Shown here: positions 1 through 5,237 of the stretch, in pieces
How the letters are laid out: the number at the start of each line of letters is the position of its first letter
Position numbering within the stretch: the stretch's first letter is position 1
Position numbers and translations under genes: made by a program
DNA from: an uncultured Clostridia bacterium
Lineage (GTDB): Bacteria; Bacillota; Clostridia; Oscillospirales; CAG-272
Direction: 5' to 3'
NCBI GenBank assembly: GCA_937895775.1
Contig: CALBLD010000224.1
Span: 1-5,296, forward strand
Length of the DNA stretch: 5,296 nucleotides
The notes under the pieces: model-generated
Databases searched by the model: none
What the model was told of the DNA's origin: nothing
What the model saw: only the letters and a program-made list of their open reading frames with translations

Positions 1-1197
1 CGTCCCAAGGAGCTGCCCGTCATATATCTGCTGATAAAGCATTTCGGAATCAGTAAGGAACAGTTCACGACGGCTGTCAGAAACGGCGCAAAGGATTATC
101 TCCTTCTCGACGAAGACAAGGAGTTTGACTTTTATTCAAACTGCTCCTTCACCGACGAAATGATCGAAATCCTCTATTCGGGTGACGAGGATCTCATAAA
201 ACAGACGCTTCACCGCCCGACGGTCTTCTACTACAAAGGACAGCTCTACACATTCAAGGAGCTTCGTTCCGTCGAATATACCCCGACCGCAACACTCCGG
301 GAAATGCAGAAAAGCGGCGGACTTGACGATTATCTGCATACCCTTTTCGTCGCGGCAGCCTCAGGCGGAAGCAGGGGGAACGTAAAGTTTTACGGGCTTT
401 TCGATGACAGAGCTTTCGATCGGTACTACGACTTTTTCGGCGACAGCTGCGACGAGACATTTGATTATATAACGCAGATCTACAAACGTCTCGGGCAGGA
501 GCCTCCCTTCGATATGACCGTATCCCCCGACTACGGAGACACATATGACACAACCGAAAAGACAGACATTGATTTTTCCGCATACCGCCGTTTTTACGAC
601 CTGTGGTCGGTAAACATCGGTCCGATCATGGCATGTGCCGGGATAGAAAATCCGGAAAGATTCCTGTCACCGGAGTATGCCTACACCCCGGAATCGGAGG
701 CGCAGCTTCCGCTTGTATATCGGCTTATAAAACGTTTCAGAATCAGCAAAGACCGCTTTAAAAATGCGGTCAGGAGCGGCTCCAAAAAATATGTTCTCGA
801 AGACGGCGCAAAAGCGGATCCCGCTTCAAGCTGCACCTTCACCGACGAAATAATCGAAATTCTCTTTTCGGGAGACGAGGATCTTATAAAGCGGACGCTC
901 CACCGCCCGACGGTCTTTTATTACAAAGGACAGCTCTACACCTTCGGCGAACTGATGCATTACAGCCTGCCGCTCGAAGAGATGCAGAAAAGCGGCGGAC
1001 TTGACGATTATCTGCAAACGGTCTTTATCACAAGCATGCTTGCCGACAACTACGGCGGACTTGACAGCTATGGCGACATTTATTTCCACAATTACGACTG
1101 CTACCGCAAAAACGATGTTGTCGCATGCATAAAGGACATTTACAAGCGGCTCGGACAAGAGCCTCCGTTTGACATGGATCTGACGGACAAAAAATAA
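1..1197 (+). CDS. Two-module protein of an uncharacterised, probably secreted family (5' partial)
   Basis: The frame is open from base 1 to the TAA at 1195-1197, giving 398 codons; the true start lies upstream of the window. The ATG at 160 is not the start, because residues before it (LPVIYLLIKHFGISKEQF, about residues 5-22) match the same motif in module 2 and in the next gene. The protein holds two tandem modules. Module 1 ends at GQEPPF (residues 165-170) and module 2 covers about residues 190-390, ending at GQEPPF (385-390). Each has a Cys before F-T-D-E (C48, C278), SGDEDLIK, RPTVFYYKGQLYTF and MQKSGGLDDYL. The modules are joined by an Asp/Thr-rich linker (about 171-190). I do not recognise the family and see no catalytic motif. 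Export is inferred from the downstream paralogs, which carry a signal peptide or lipobox; the N-terminus is not visible. The gene is followed 26 nt later by a paralog, so it is probably in an operon. That it is coding is near certain; its function is unknown. Confidence 0.9.
   Translation, partial: RPKELPVIYLLIKHFGISKEQFTTAVRNGAKDYLLLDEDKEFDFYSNCSFTDEMIEILYSGDEDLIKQTLHRPTVFYYKGQLYTFKELRSVEYTPTATLREMQKSGGLDDYLHTLFVAAASGGSRGNVKFYGLFDDRAFDRYYDFFGDSCDETFDYITQIYKRLGQEPPFDMTVSPDYGDTYDTTEKTDIDFSAYRRFYDLWSVNIGPIMACAGIENPERFLSPEYAYTPESEAQLPLVYRLIKRFRISKDRFKNAVRSGSKKYVLEDGAKADPASSCTFTDEIIEILFSGDEDLIKRTLHRPTVFYYKGQLYTFGELMHYSLPLEEMQKSGGLDDYLQTVFITSMLADNYGGLDSYGDIYFHNYDCYRKNDVVACIKDIYKRLGQEPPFDMDLTDKK
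304..338 (+). repeat. 35-bp exact direct repeat, copy 1 (copy 2 at 982-1016)
   Basis: These 35 bases are identical to 982-1016 and encode MQKSGGLDDYL plus part of the next codon in both modules. It is the longest perfect match I found between the modules. The paralog at 1224-2000 has the related MQKNGGLDEYL with several base changes, so the perfect identity is confined to the first gene. Confidence 0.9.
982..1016 (+). repeat. 35-bp exact direct repeat, copy 2 (copy 1 at 304-338)
   Basis: This is the second copy of the exact repeat, inside module 2. It lies 678 bp downstream of copy 1 and in the same reading frame. Recombination between the copies would delete exactly one module in frame, so copy number may vary between strains (inference). 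Confidence 0.9.
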
Positions 1198-1202
1198 CAC
1201 AA

Positions 1203-1208
1203 AGGAGG
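1203..1208 (+). promoter_or_regulatory. Ribosome binding site with long spacing, gene at 1224
   Basis: GGAGGG, part of AAAGGAGGG at 1201-1209, is a strong anti-Shine-Dalgarno match. It ends about 15 nt before the ATG at 1224, longer than the usual 5-10 nt. No in-frame ATG, GTG or TTG lies closer, and the residues from 1224 form a clean signal peptide, so the start at 1224 stands. Confidence 0.6.
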
Positions 1209-1223
1209 GCTGACAAACAGAAA

Positions 1224-2000
1224 ATGAAAAAGATCATATCGGTTTTTCTCTCGCTTGCAACGACGCTCGGCACGGCGATGCTGTTATGCTTCTCCGTACC
1301 GACTGCAACGGCGTTTGATTATACCAAAAGCGACTGTCCGTACAATCACATAGTAAACGACTGCCTCGGCTATTACGGGCTGTGGTCGGTCAGTGCGGGA
1401 CCAGTATACCGATATGTCGGAAAATCGGAAACAGACAAATTTGCAATCGGCTATTATGACAATTACCCGGACAACGATCTGCCGCTTGTCTACCTTCTGA
1501 TAAAAAAATTCGGCATATCGAAGGAGAAATTCACCGCAGCATGCATTGAGGGCAAAAAGACCCTGCGACCGTCCGACAGTGAAGTCTCCGAGGATTATTA
1601 CGAAAACTGCATATTTACCTCCGAAATCATAGAAATTCTCTACTCCGGCGATGAAAATCTGATAAGAAAAGCACTCCGACGCCCGGAAATATTTTATTTC
1701 GACGGCAGACTTTACACGCTCGGCGAGCTTGCCGATCTGCCTGCCGAAACGCTCGGAAAAATGCAGAAAAACGGCGGTCTGGACGAATATCTGCGCGACA
1801 GCTTTGTTATGTCGGTACTGTTCAGGCACTACGACGGCGGGGATATGTACACCAAGAAAGCCCTGTCCTTCTGCAATTTCGCCGGAAAATCCTACGATCC
1901 GATCGACACGACCGTTAAATCAATATACCAAAAGCTCGGGCAGGAACCGCCGTTCGATCTGACGGCGACCGCAAAGCCCTACGACATTTACACAAATTAA
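1224..2000 (+). CDS. Secreted single-module paralog of unknown function
   Basis: This 258-residue protein starts with a type I signal peptide: K2-K3, a hydrophobic core at about residues 4-25 and an A-T-A cleavage site at 28-30, predicting a mature start at F31. C22 follows Leu, not Gly/Ala/Ser, so it is not a lipobox. The mature part is one copy of the module found twice in the upstream gene: GLWSVSAGP (52-60), LPLVYLLIKKFGISKEKF (from 86), Cys129 in NCIFTSEIIEILYSGDENLI, FYFDGRLYTLGEL, MQKNGGLDEYL and IYQKLGQEPPFDL (GQEPPF at 239-244). Several further cysteines (C38, C47 and others) could form disulfides after export, but this is untested. There are no transmembrane segments after the signal peptide, and no anchor or enzyme motif. 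It sits 26 nt after one paralog and 20 nt before another, consistent with an operon. The family is not recognised; secretion is well supported, function unknown. Confidence 0.9.
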   Translation: MKKIISVFLSLATTLGTAMLLCFSVPTATAFDYTKSDCPYNHIVNDCLGYYGLWSVSAGPVYRYVGKSETDKFAIGYYDNYPDNDLPLVYLLIKKFGISKEKFTAACIEGKKTLRPSDSEVSEDYYENCIFTSEIIEILYSGDENLIRKALRRPEIFYFDGRLYTLGELADLPAETLGKMQKNGGLDEYLRDSFVMSVLFRHYDGGDMYTKKALSFCNFAGKSYDPIDTTVKSIYQKLGQEPPFDLTATAKPYDIYTN

Positions 2001-2020
2001 AGAAGTAAGGAGATTTAATT

Positions 2021-2947
2021 ATGAAAAGAACAATATCGGCTTTACTCGCCATAATATTTACAGTCATTTTCGCCGCAACGATGGCGGTTTCCTGCAACAG
2101 AACCGACACCGGTTCAACGACAGTCGGCAAAACGACCGACATTTCCGCAAACACCGGAACGACAGCCGCTCCTTCAACAACGACAAGCCCGTCAACGACA
2201 CTGCCGACCACCTCAAAGGATCCGGCATCCTCCACCACCGCAAGAGTTGGCTTTGTTGAGCCGGAGGGTACGCCCGATCCGATCGCGGCACTTGATCCGA
2301 TCTTTACCGTCCCCGCAAAACGCCCGCCGAACACACTGCGCAATGCGGAAGAGCTTCGCCGCCGCTACCCCGATTATCTCTACGATTACACCGTTTTCCA
2401 AAAATACGTGGGCAAATGGAAGGTATACAACATAGTCAGCGAATACATAAAAAGAGATGACTACGATCAGCTTCCGATCGCCTACATAATCATACAGGAT
2501 CTTCTCAAAAATCCGACGCAGGACGCGCTCGACTACATAAAGCAGTGCAGAGAGGATCCCGACTGCGGCGAATCCGAACTCTGGCTTATGAATCAGTATG
2601 TGAACATCATAATCAGCCGCTCGGTATCCGAGATCAGCTACAGCTCCAAGAATTACAGCTCTTACGGCTCAAGCCCGACCGATCTGCTCTATCTGCAGAT
2701 GTACGGCATCGATGGATATGAAAATCTGCTCAAAAAACAGCTGAAATCGGTGACAACCTACTACTACGACGGCGAACTTTACACGATCTACGATCTGAAC
2801 GACGAAAAGGTCGTCAGTGCGGAGCTTCTCGGCGAAATGGTCTCGAAGGGCATGCTTGAGGACTACATCAAAACGATGGAAAAACTCGAAAGAGGAATAG
2901 ACGTCAAAAAGCTCGTATCGGCTGTAAAAACACGTGCCGGACTGTAA
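2021..2947 (+). CDS. Lipoprotein with Thr/Ser-rich linker and diverged copy of the same module
   Basis: The start follows AAGGAGA (2007-2013) with 7 nt spacing, 20 nt after the upstream stop. The 308-residue protein begins with a lipoprotein signal peptide: K2-R3, a hydrophobic core and the lipobox-like A-V-S-C with Cys25 as lipidation site. Ala at -3 is permitted but not the commonest residue. Residues about 28-74 form a low-complexity Thr/Ser/Pro linker that would hold the rest away from the membrane. From about residue 125 on it is weakly similar to the two upstream proteins: LPIAYIII (from 151) matches LPLVYLLI, YYYDGELYT (247-255) matches FYYKGQLYT, and LLGEMVSKGMLEDYI matches the EMQKSGGLDDYL region. 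The LGQEPPFD ending is absent and a charged tail ending in KTRAGL replaces it. Homology is inferred from motif order. Likely role: membrane-tethered member of the set, function unknown. A strong terminator follows. Confidence 0.9.
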   Translation: MKRTISALLAIIFTVIFAATMAVSCNRTDTGSTTVGKTTDISANTGTTAAPSTTTSPSTTLPTTSKDPASSTTARVGFVEPEGTPDPIAALDPIFTVPAKRPPNTLRNAEELRRRYPDYLYDYTVFQKYVGKWKVYNIVSEYIKRDDYDQLPIAYIIIQDLLKNPTQDALDYIKQCREDPDCGESELWLMNQYVNIIISRSVSEISYSSKNYSSYGSSPTDLLYLQMYGIDGYENLLKKQLKSVTTYYYDGELYTIYDLNDEKVVSAELLGEMVSKGMLEDYIKTMEKLERGIDVKKLVSAVKTRAGL

Positions 2948-2960
2948 AAATCAAATCCCG

Positions 2961-2991
2961 ATAAAAGCCGACTCCGGTCGGCTTTTATTTT
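2961..2991 (+). terminator. Intrinsic terminator of the three-gene operon
   Basis: ATAAAAGCCGAC (2961-2972) and GTCGGCTTTTAT (2977-2988) form a perfect 12-bp stem closed by the loop TCCG. With the closing C and G this is a UNCG-type tetraloop, known to be unusually stable in RNA. A T-run (2988-2991, then GTT) follows. It begins 13 nt after the lipoprotein stop. An A-rich stretch upstream may let it act weakly on the other strand too. Confidence 0.93.
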
Positions 2992-2995
2992 GTTC

Positions 2996-3024
2996 TTGAC
3001 AGGAAGAGTGCGTTGTGCTAAAAT
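2996..3024 (+). promoter_or_regulatory. Sigma-A promoter for the dehydrogenase-hslO operon
   Basis: TTGACA (2996-3001) matches the -35 consensus exactly. After 17 nt comes TAAAAT (3019-3024), one mismatch from TATAAT. A start near 3031 gives a leader of about 29 nt before the ATG at 3060. The -35 box begins 5 nt after the upstream terminator's T-run. Confidence 0.85.
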
Positions 3025-3059
3025 ATAGCCACAAGTCATGAAAGGTCGGATAAACGGCA

Positions 3060-4028
3060 ATGATCTCAGATATAAAAAAACCGAAAATAGTCTTTACAGA
3101 TGCGGCAACCGTATCGCAGGACGACATTTCGCTCAATCCGATAAAAAAGCTCGGCGAACTTGTCTGTTACGGATCGACCTCTCCGGAAATGCTCCGGGAA
3201 AGGATCGCCGATGCCGACATAGTCCTCTGCAACAAAACAAAAATCACAAGAGAGGACATGGAAGCCGCACCGCGGCTCTCCTGCATTGCACTGTTTGCGA
3301 CAGGCTACAACAACATCGACACTGCCGCCGCCGCAGATCGCGGAATCGCCGTCTGCAATGCGGGAAGCTATTCGACAAATGCGGTCGCACAGCACACCTT
3401 TGCGCTTTTGCTTGAGCTTTGCTCAAGAGTCGGCGGCTACAACGACTTTGTAAGAGAGGGCGGCTGGAAAAGCAGTTCGCTGTTCTCGGTATTCCGTTAC
3501 CCGATGACCGAACTTTACGGCAAAACCATCGGCATTGTCGGACTCGGCTCAATAGGCTGTGCGGTCGCAAGAATCGCCGAAGCCTTCGGGATGAATGTGA
3601 TCGCATACACGAGAACGCCGAAAAACATTGACGGTGTGACTCTTGTCGGGTTTGACGAACTGCTTGCCGAAGCGGATGTTATAAGCGTACACTGTCCGCT
3701 GACTCCCGAAACAACAGAACTGTTCGGCGAAAAGGAATTTACCGCGATGAAAGAGTCGGCGTTCTTCATAAACACCTCGCGCGGCGGGGTCGTGAACGAG
3801 GTTGCTCTCGCAAAGGCGATCGACTCGGGCATGATCGCAGGCGCGGCACTTGACGTGCTTTGCGTTGAACCGCAAAGTCCCGATTGTCCGCTTGTCGCGG
3901 GAGATCGGCTTATAATTACTCCGCACGTCGCATGGACACCGCTCGAAACAAGGCAACGCCTTGTCGGAACGGTTGCCGCAAACATCGAAAATTTCCTTGC
4001 GGGACATCCCACAAACAAGGTAAACTGA
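3060..4028 (+). CDS. D-isomer-specific 2-hydroxyacid dehydrogenase, glycerate dehydrogenase/hydroxypyruvate reductase type
   Basis: This is a 322-residue cytoplasmic NAD(P)H-dependent oxidoreductase, a usual length for the family. The nucleotide-binding glycine motif is G161-L-G163-S-I-G166, preceded by KTIGIV. The catalytic residues fall in their family contexts: R241 in INTSRGG, E270 in DVLCVEPQ and H289 in ITPHVAWTP. Substrate-domain landmarks FATGYNNID and YSTNAVAQHTFALLLE are present. The HVAWTPLETRQRLV stretch is typical of the glycerate dehydrogenase branch (reduction of hydroxypyruvate to D-glycerate). Substrate cannot be fixed from sequence; other 2-keto acids are possible. The ATG at 3060 is the first start after an in-frame stop at 3051-3053, and the conserved N-terminal strand KPKIVFTD begins at residue 7. 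The Shine-Dalgarno is weak (AAAGG near 3041-3045, about 14 nt away). It has its own promoter and is followed 24 nt later by hslO. Confidence 0.95.
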   Translation: MISDIKKPKIVFTDAATVSQDDISLNPIKKLGELVCYGSTSPEMLRERIADADIVLCNKTKITREDMEAAPRLSCIALFATGYNNIDTAAAADRGIAVCNAGSYSTNAVAQHTFALLLELCSRVGGYNDFVREGGWKSSSLFSVFRYPMTELYGKTIGIVGLGSIGCAVARIAEAFGMNVIAYTRTPKNIDGVTLVGFDELLAEADVISVHCPLTPETTELFGEKEFTAMKESAFFINTSRGGVVNEVALAKAIDSGMIAGAALDVLCVEPQSPDCPLVAGDRLIITPHVAWTPLETRQRLVGTVAANIENFLAGHPTNKVN

Positions 4029-4035
4029 TAAATTA

Positions 4036-4043
4036 AGGAAGGA
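4036..4043 (+). promoter_or_regulatory. Ribosome binding site of hslO
   Basis: AGGAAGGA lies 9 nt before the ATG at 4053. It decides between that ATG and a nearer one at 4045-4047, which is in another frame. It sits in the 24-nt gap after the dehydrogenase stop, where no promoter is visible. Confidence 0.7.
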
Positions 4044-4052
4044 TATGATATT

Positions 4053-4988
4053 ATGTCAAAAATTCTGCGTGCGATGACGACCGACGGGTCGGCACAGATA
4101 ATTATGATAAATTCAACCGATACGGTAAAAGAGGCTGTACGCATACATCACACAAGTCCGACCGCAACTGCGGCTTTTTCAAGAGTGCTTACCGCCGCAT
4201 CGCTTATGGGTTCGACGCTCAAGGACAAGGGCAACACCCTGACGCTCAGCATACGCGGAAACGGTCGCAACGGTCACATACTTGCGGTCGCGGACTACAT
4301 GGGCAATGTCAAGGGATATATCGAAAATCCCGAACTTGACAGTCCGCGCAAGCCGGACGGAAGGATCGACGTTGCGGGCGCGATCGGCAAGGGAACGCTG
4401 AACGTCGTGCGCGACACCGGTGAAAAAGAGCCGTATGTCGGTGTTATCGACATGCCGTCGGGCGAGATCGCCGAAGATATAACCCATTACTACGGCGATT
4501 CGGAGCAGATACCGTCGGTCTGTGCGCTCGGCGAAATAATCACACCCGAGGGAAAACTTGAAGCTGCGGGCGGATTTTTGCTTATGCTTCTGCCGATGGC
4601 TGACGACGAGGTCGTCAAAAAGATCGAAGACAATGTGTCAAAGCTTGACGGAATGTCGGCTCTCCTTGCAAAGGGACTTTCGAACAAGGGGATCGCAGAA
4701 CTTGTTCTTGAAGGTATACCCTTTGACGTTTTCGACGAATACGAAGTCGGATTTTCCTGCGACTGTTCAAGAGAGCGTATGGGCAATGCCCTGCTGACGC
4801 TGAATCCGGTCGATCTTTACAATATACTCGTGAAGGACGGCGCGATAGAGGTCGGATGTCAGTTCTGCAAGAAGACGTTTTCGTTCACAGGCTCGGACAT
4901 TGAAAAAATAAGGATAGCAAAAGGACTTGCCAAGCCGAGAAAGAACGCCGTAAACACCGATGAAAAGGCGGAAAACAAGAAAGACTGA
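4053..4988 (+). CDS. hslO: Hsp33, redox-regulated molecular chaperone
   Basis: This 311-residue protein is a full-length Hsp33, the cytosolic holdase activated when oxidation releases zinc from its C-terminal cysteines. The N-terminal chaperone domain (about residues 1-230) has the family stretches LMGSTLKDKGNTLTLSIRGNG, YIENPELD and GTLNVVRDTGEKEPYVG. The redox switch is complete: C236-D-C238 and C269-Q-F-C272. The 31-residue distance from C238 to C269 equals that of E. coli Hsp33 (C232/C234/C265/C268) as I remember it. An additional cysteine, C157 in IPSVCALGE, lies in the chaperone domain where I expect a small hydrophobic residue. The C-terminal tail after residue 290 is Lys-rich and probably disordered. 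The start is fixed by the adjacent ribosome site. It follows the dehydrogenase by 24 nt with no visible promoter, so it is probably the second gene of that operon. Confidence 0.97.
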   Translation: MSKILRAMTTDGSAQIIMINSTDTVKEAVRIHHTSPTATAAFSRVLTAASLMGSTLKDKGNTLTLSIRGNGRNGHILAVADYMGNVKGYIENPELDSPRKPDGRIDVAGAIGKGTLNVVRDTGEKEPYVGVIDMPSGEIAEDITHYYGDSEQIPSVCALGEIITPEGKLEAAGGFLLMLLPMADDEVVKKIEDNVSKLDGMSALLAKGLSNKGIAELVLEGIPFDVFDEYEVGFSCDCSRERMGNALLTLNPVDLYNILVKDGAIEVGCQFCKKTFSFTGSDIEKIRIAKGLAKPRKNAVNTDEKAENKKD

Positions 4989-4990
4989 CC

Positions 4991-5020
4991 GCATGTGCGC
5001 ACCGAAAAAGTGATGCTTTT
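4991..5020 (+). terminator. Possible weak terminator after hslO
   Basis: GCAT (4991-4994) plus CAC (5000-5002) can pair with GTG plus ATGC (5010-5016), leaving a 5-nt bulge and the loop CGAAAAA. TTTT follows (5017-5020). The bulge and short U-run make this weak. I see no better candidate before the tRNA promoter, although the T-rich stretch at 5034-5060 could help release. Confidence 0.35.
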
Positions 5021-5043
5021 GCATTGTCTTGAAATTTTTCATA

Positions 5044-5068
5044 ATTTTTTTTGATTTTTTCAAAAAAA
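5044..5068 (+). promoter_or_regulatory. UP-element-like A/T tracts upstream of the tRNA promoter
   Basis: Almost unbroken T-tracts, then an A-tract (5062-5068), lie just upstream of the -35 box at 5072. This matches the pattern of UP elements, contacted by the RNA polymerase alpha C-terminal domain, that boost stable-RNA promoters. Assigned from position and composition only. Confidence 0.55.
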
Positions 5069-5071
5069 CTA

Positions 5072-5100
5072 TTGACAAATAAAAGGTGCTATGATATAAT
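5072..5100 (+). promoter_or_regulatory. Consensus sigma-A promoter of the tRNA operon
   Basis: TTGACA (5072-5077), a 17-nt spacer and TATAAT (5095-5100) are both perfect hexamers. TG at 5092-5093 adds an extended -10. Transcription should start at about 5106-5108. A promoter this strong fits stable-RNA synthesis. Confidence 0.93.
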
Positions 5101-5105
5101 TACAT

Positions 5106-5132
5106 CCGCCGCGATAAGTAAGTCGTGGGCGG
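5106..5132 (+). other. Leader hairpin of the tRNA transcript
   Basis: CCGCC (5106-5110) pairs with GGCGG (5128-5132), and inside it GCGA (5111-5114) pairs with TCGT (5123-5126). There is one bulged G (5127) and the loop TAAGTAAG. The helix starts at the predicted 5' end and stops 3 nt before the tRNA. No T-run follows, so it is not a terminator. It may protect the 5' end or help RNase P processing (inference). Confidence 0.55.
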
Positions 5133-5135
5133 TAT

Positions 5136-5211
5136 GGAAGTTTAGCTCAGCTGGGAGAGCATCTGCCCTACAAGCAGAGGGTCATAGGTTCGAGCCCTAT
5201 AACTTCCACCA
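5136..5211 (+). tRNA. tRNA-Val (UAC anticodon) with C at position 33
   Basis: A full 76-nt cloverleaf with encoded CCA. Acceptor GGAAGTT (5136-5142) pairs with AACTTCC (5201-5207). The D stem is GCTC/GAGC, the anticodon stem TCTGC (5162-5166)/GCAGA (5174-5178) and the T stem ATAGG/CCTAT with loop TTCGAGC. The discriminator is A5208 and CCA is 5209-5211. The anticodon loop is CCTACAA (5167-5173), so the anticodon is TAC (5169-5171), which reads Val GUA and GUG. Position 33 is C (5168) where nearly all tRNAs have U for the U-turn; the usual bacterial tRNA-Val loop is CTTACAA. All stems are perfect, so this does not look like a decayed pseudogene. It is the first gene of the stable-RNA operon, 26 nt before tRNA-Asp. 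Confidence 0.93.
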
Positions 5212-5237
5212 ACGGTTCCGGCAACAGTCGGAGCTTT

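Larger units (their letters stand above)
1..1173 (+). repeat. Tandem intragenic module duplication (module 1 about 1-513, module 2 about 568-1173)
   Basis: The two modules of the first gene align at an offset of 690 bp in their central part. Bases 151-255 match 841-945 with 11 differences in 105 by my hand count, 8 of them synonymous. After a four-codon length difference the offset becomes 678 bp, with a 35-bp exact repeat. Both modules end in the codons for a LGQEPPFDM motif (about 490-510 and 1150-1170). Between the 35-bp repeat and that ending (about 345-475 versus 1020-1140) the DNA is barely alignable. The left end of module 1 is outside the window. Confidence 0.88.

Noticed and set aside
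1..1173. Repeats in the first gene as a CRISPR or mobile-element signature
   Set aside because: The repeats are in-frame coding module duplications about 680-690 bp apart, without short spacers, inverted ends or a transposase.
160..1197. First gene starting at the internal ATG at 160
   Set aside because: The frame is open to base 1 and the residues before 160 match the conserved module motif in module 2 and in the next gene, so the ATG is internal (Met in TDEMIEIL).
1287..1289. Cys22 in the signal peptide of the second family gene as a lipobox cysteine
   Set aside because: It is preceded by Leu-Leu, while a lipobox needs Gly, Ala or Ser at -1, and a good A-T-A signal peptidase I site follows at residues 28-30.
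1284..1829. Minus-strand open frame (181 codons) opposite the second family gene
   Set aside because: It is antisense to a well-supported signal-peptide gene, has no promoter or ribosome site and its product looks like complementary-strand translation.
3038..3415. Plus-strand frame starting at 3038 just after the predicted transcription start
   Set aside because: It overlaps the dehydrogenase in another frame and has no room for a ribosome site. Its Arg/His/Cys-rich product is typical of a shifted frame of the real gene.
3515..4144. Long minus-strand open frame (209 codons) opposite the dehydrogenase
   Set aside because: It lies wholly across the dehydrogenase and the start of hslO, has no visible ribosome site and its Ser/Ala/Pro-rich product resembles no family. 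It is a shadow of the + strand codon pattern.
5212..5237. Short hairpin (TCCG/CGGA) between the two tRNA genes as a terminator
   Set aside because: Only four firm base pairs with an 8-nt loop and a short T-run. The tRNA genes are better read as one transcript processed in the spacer.
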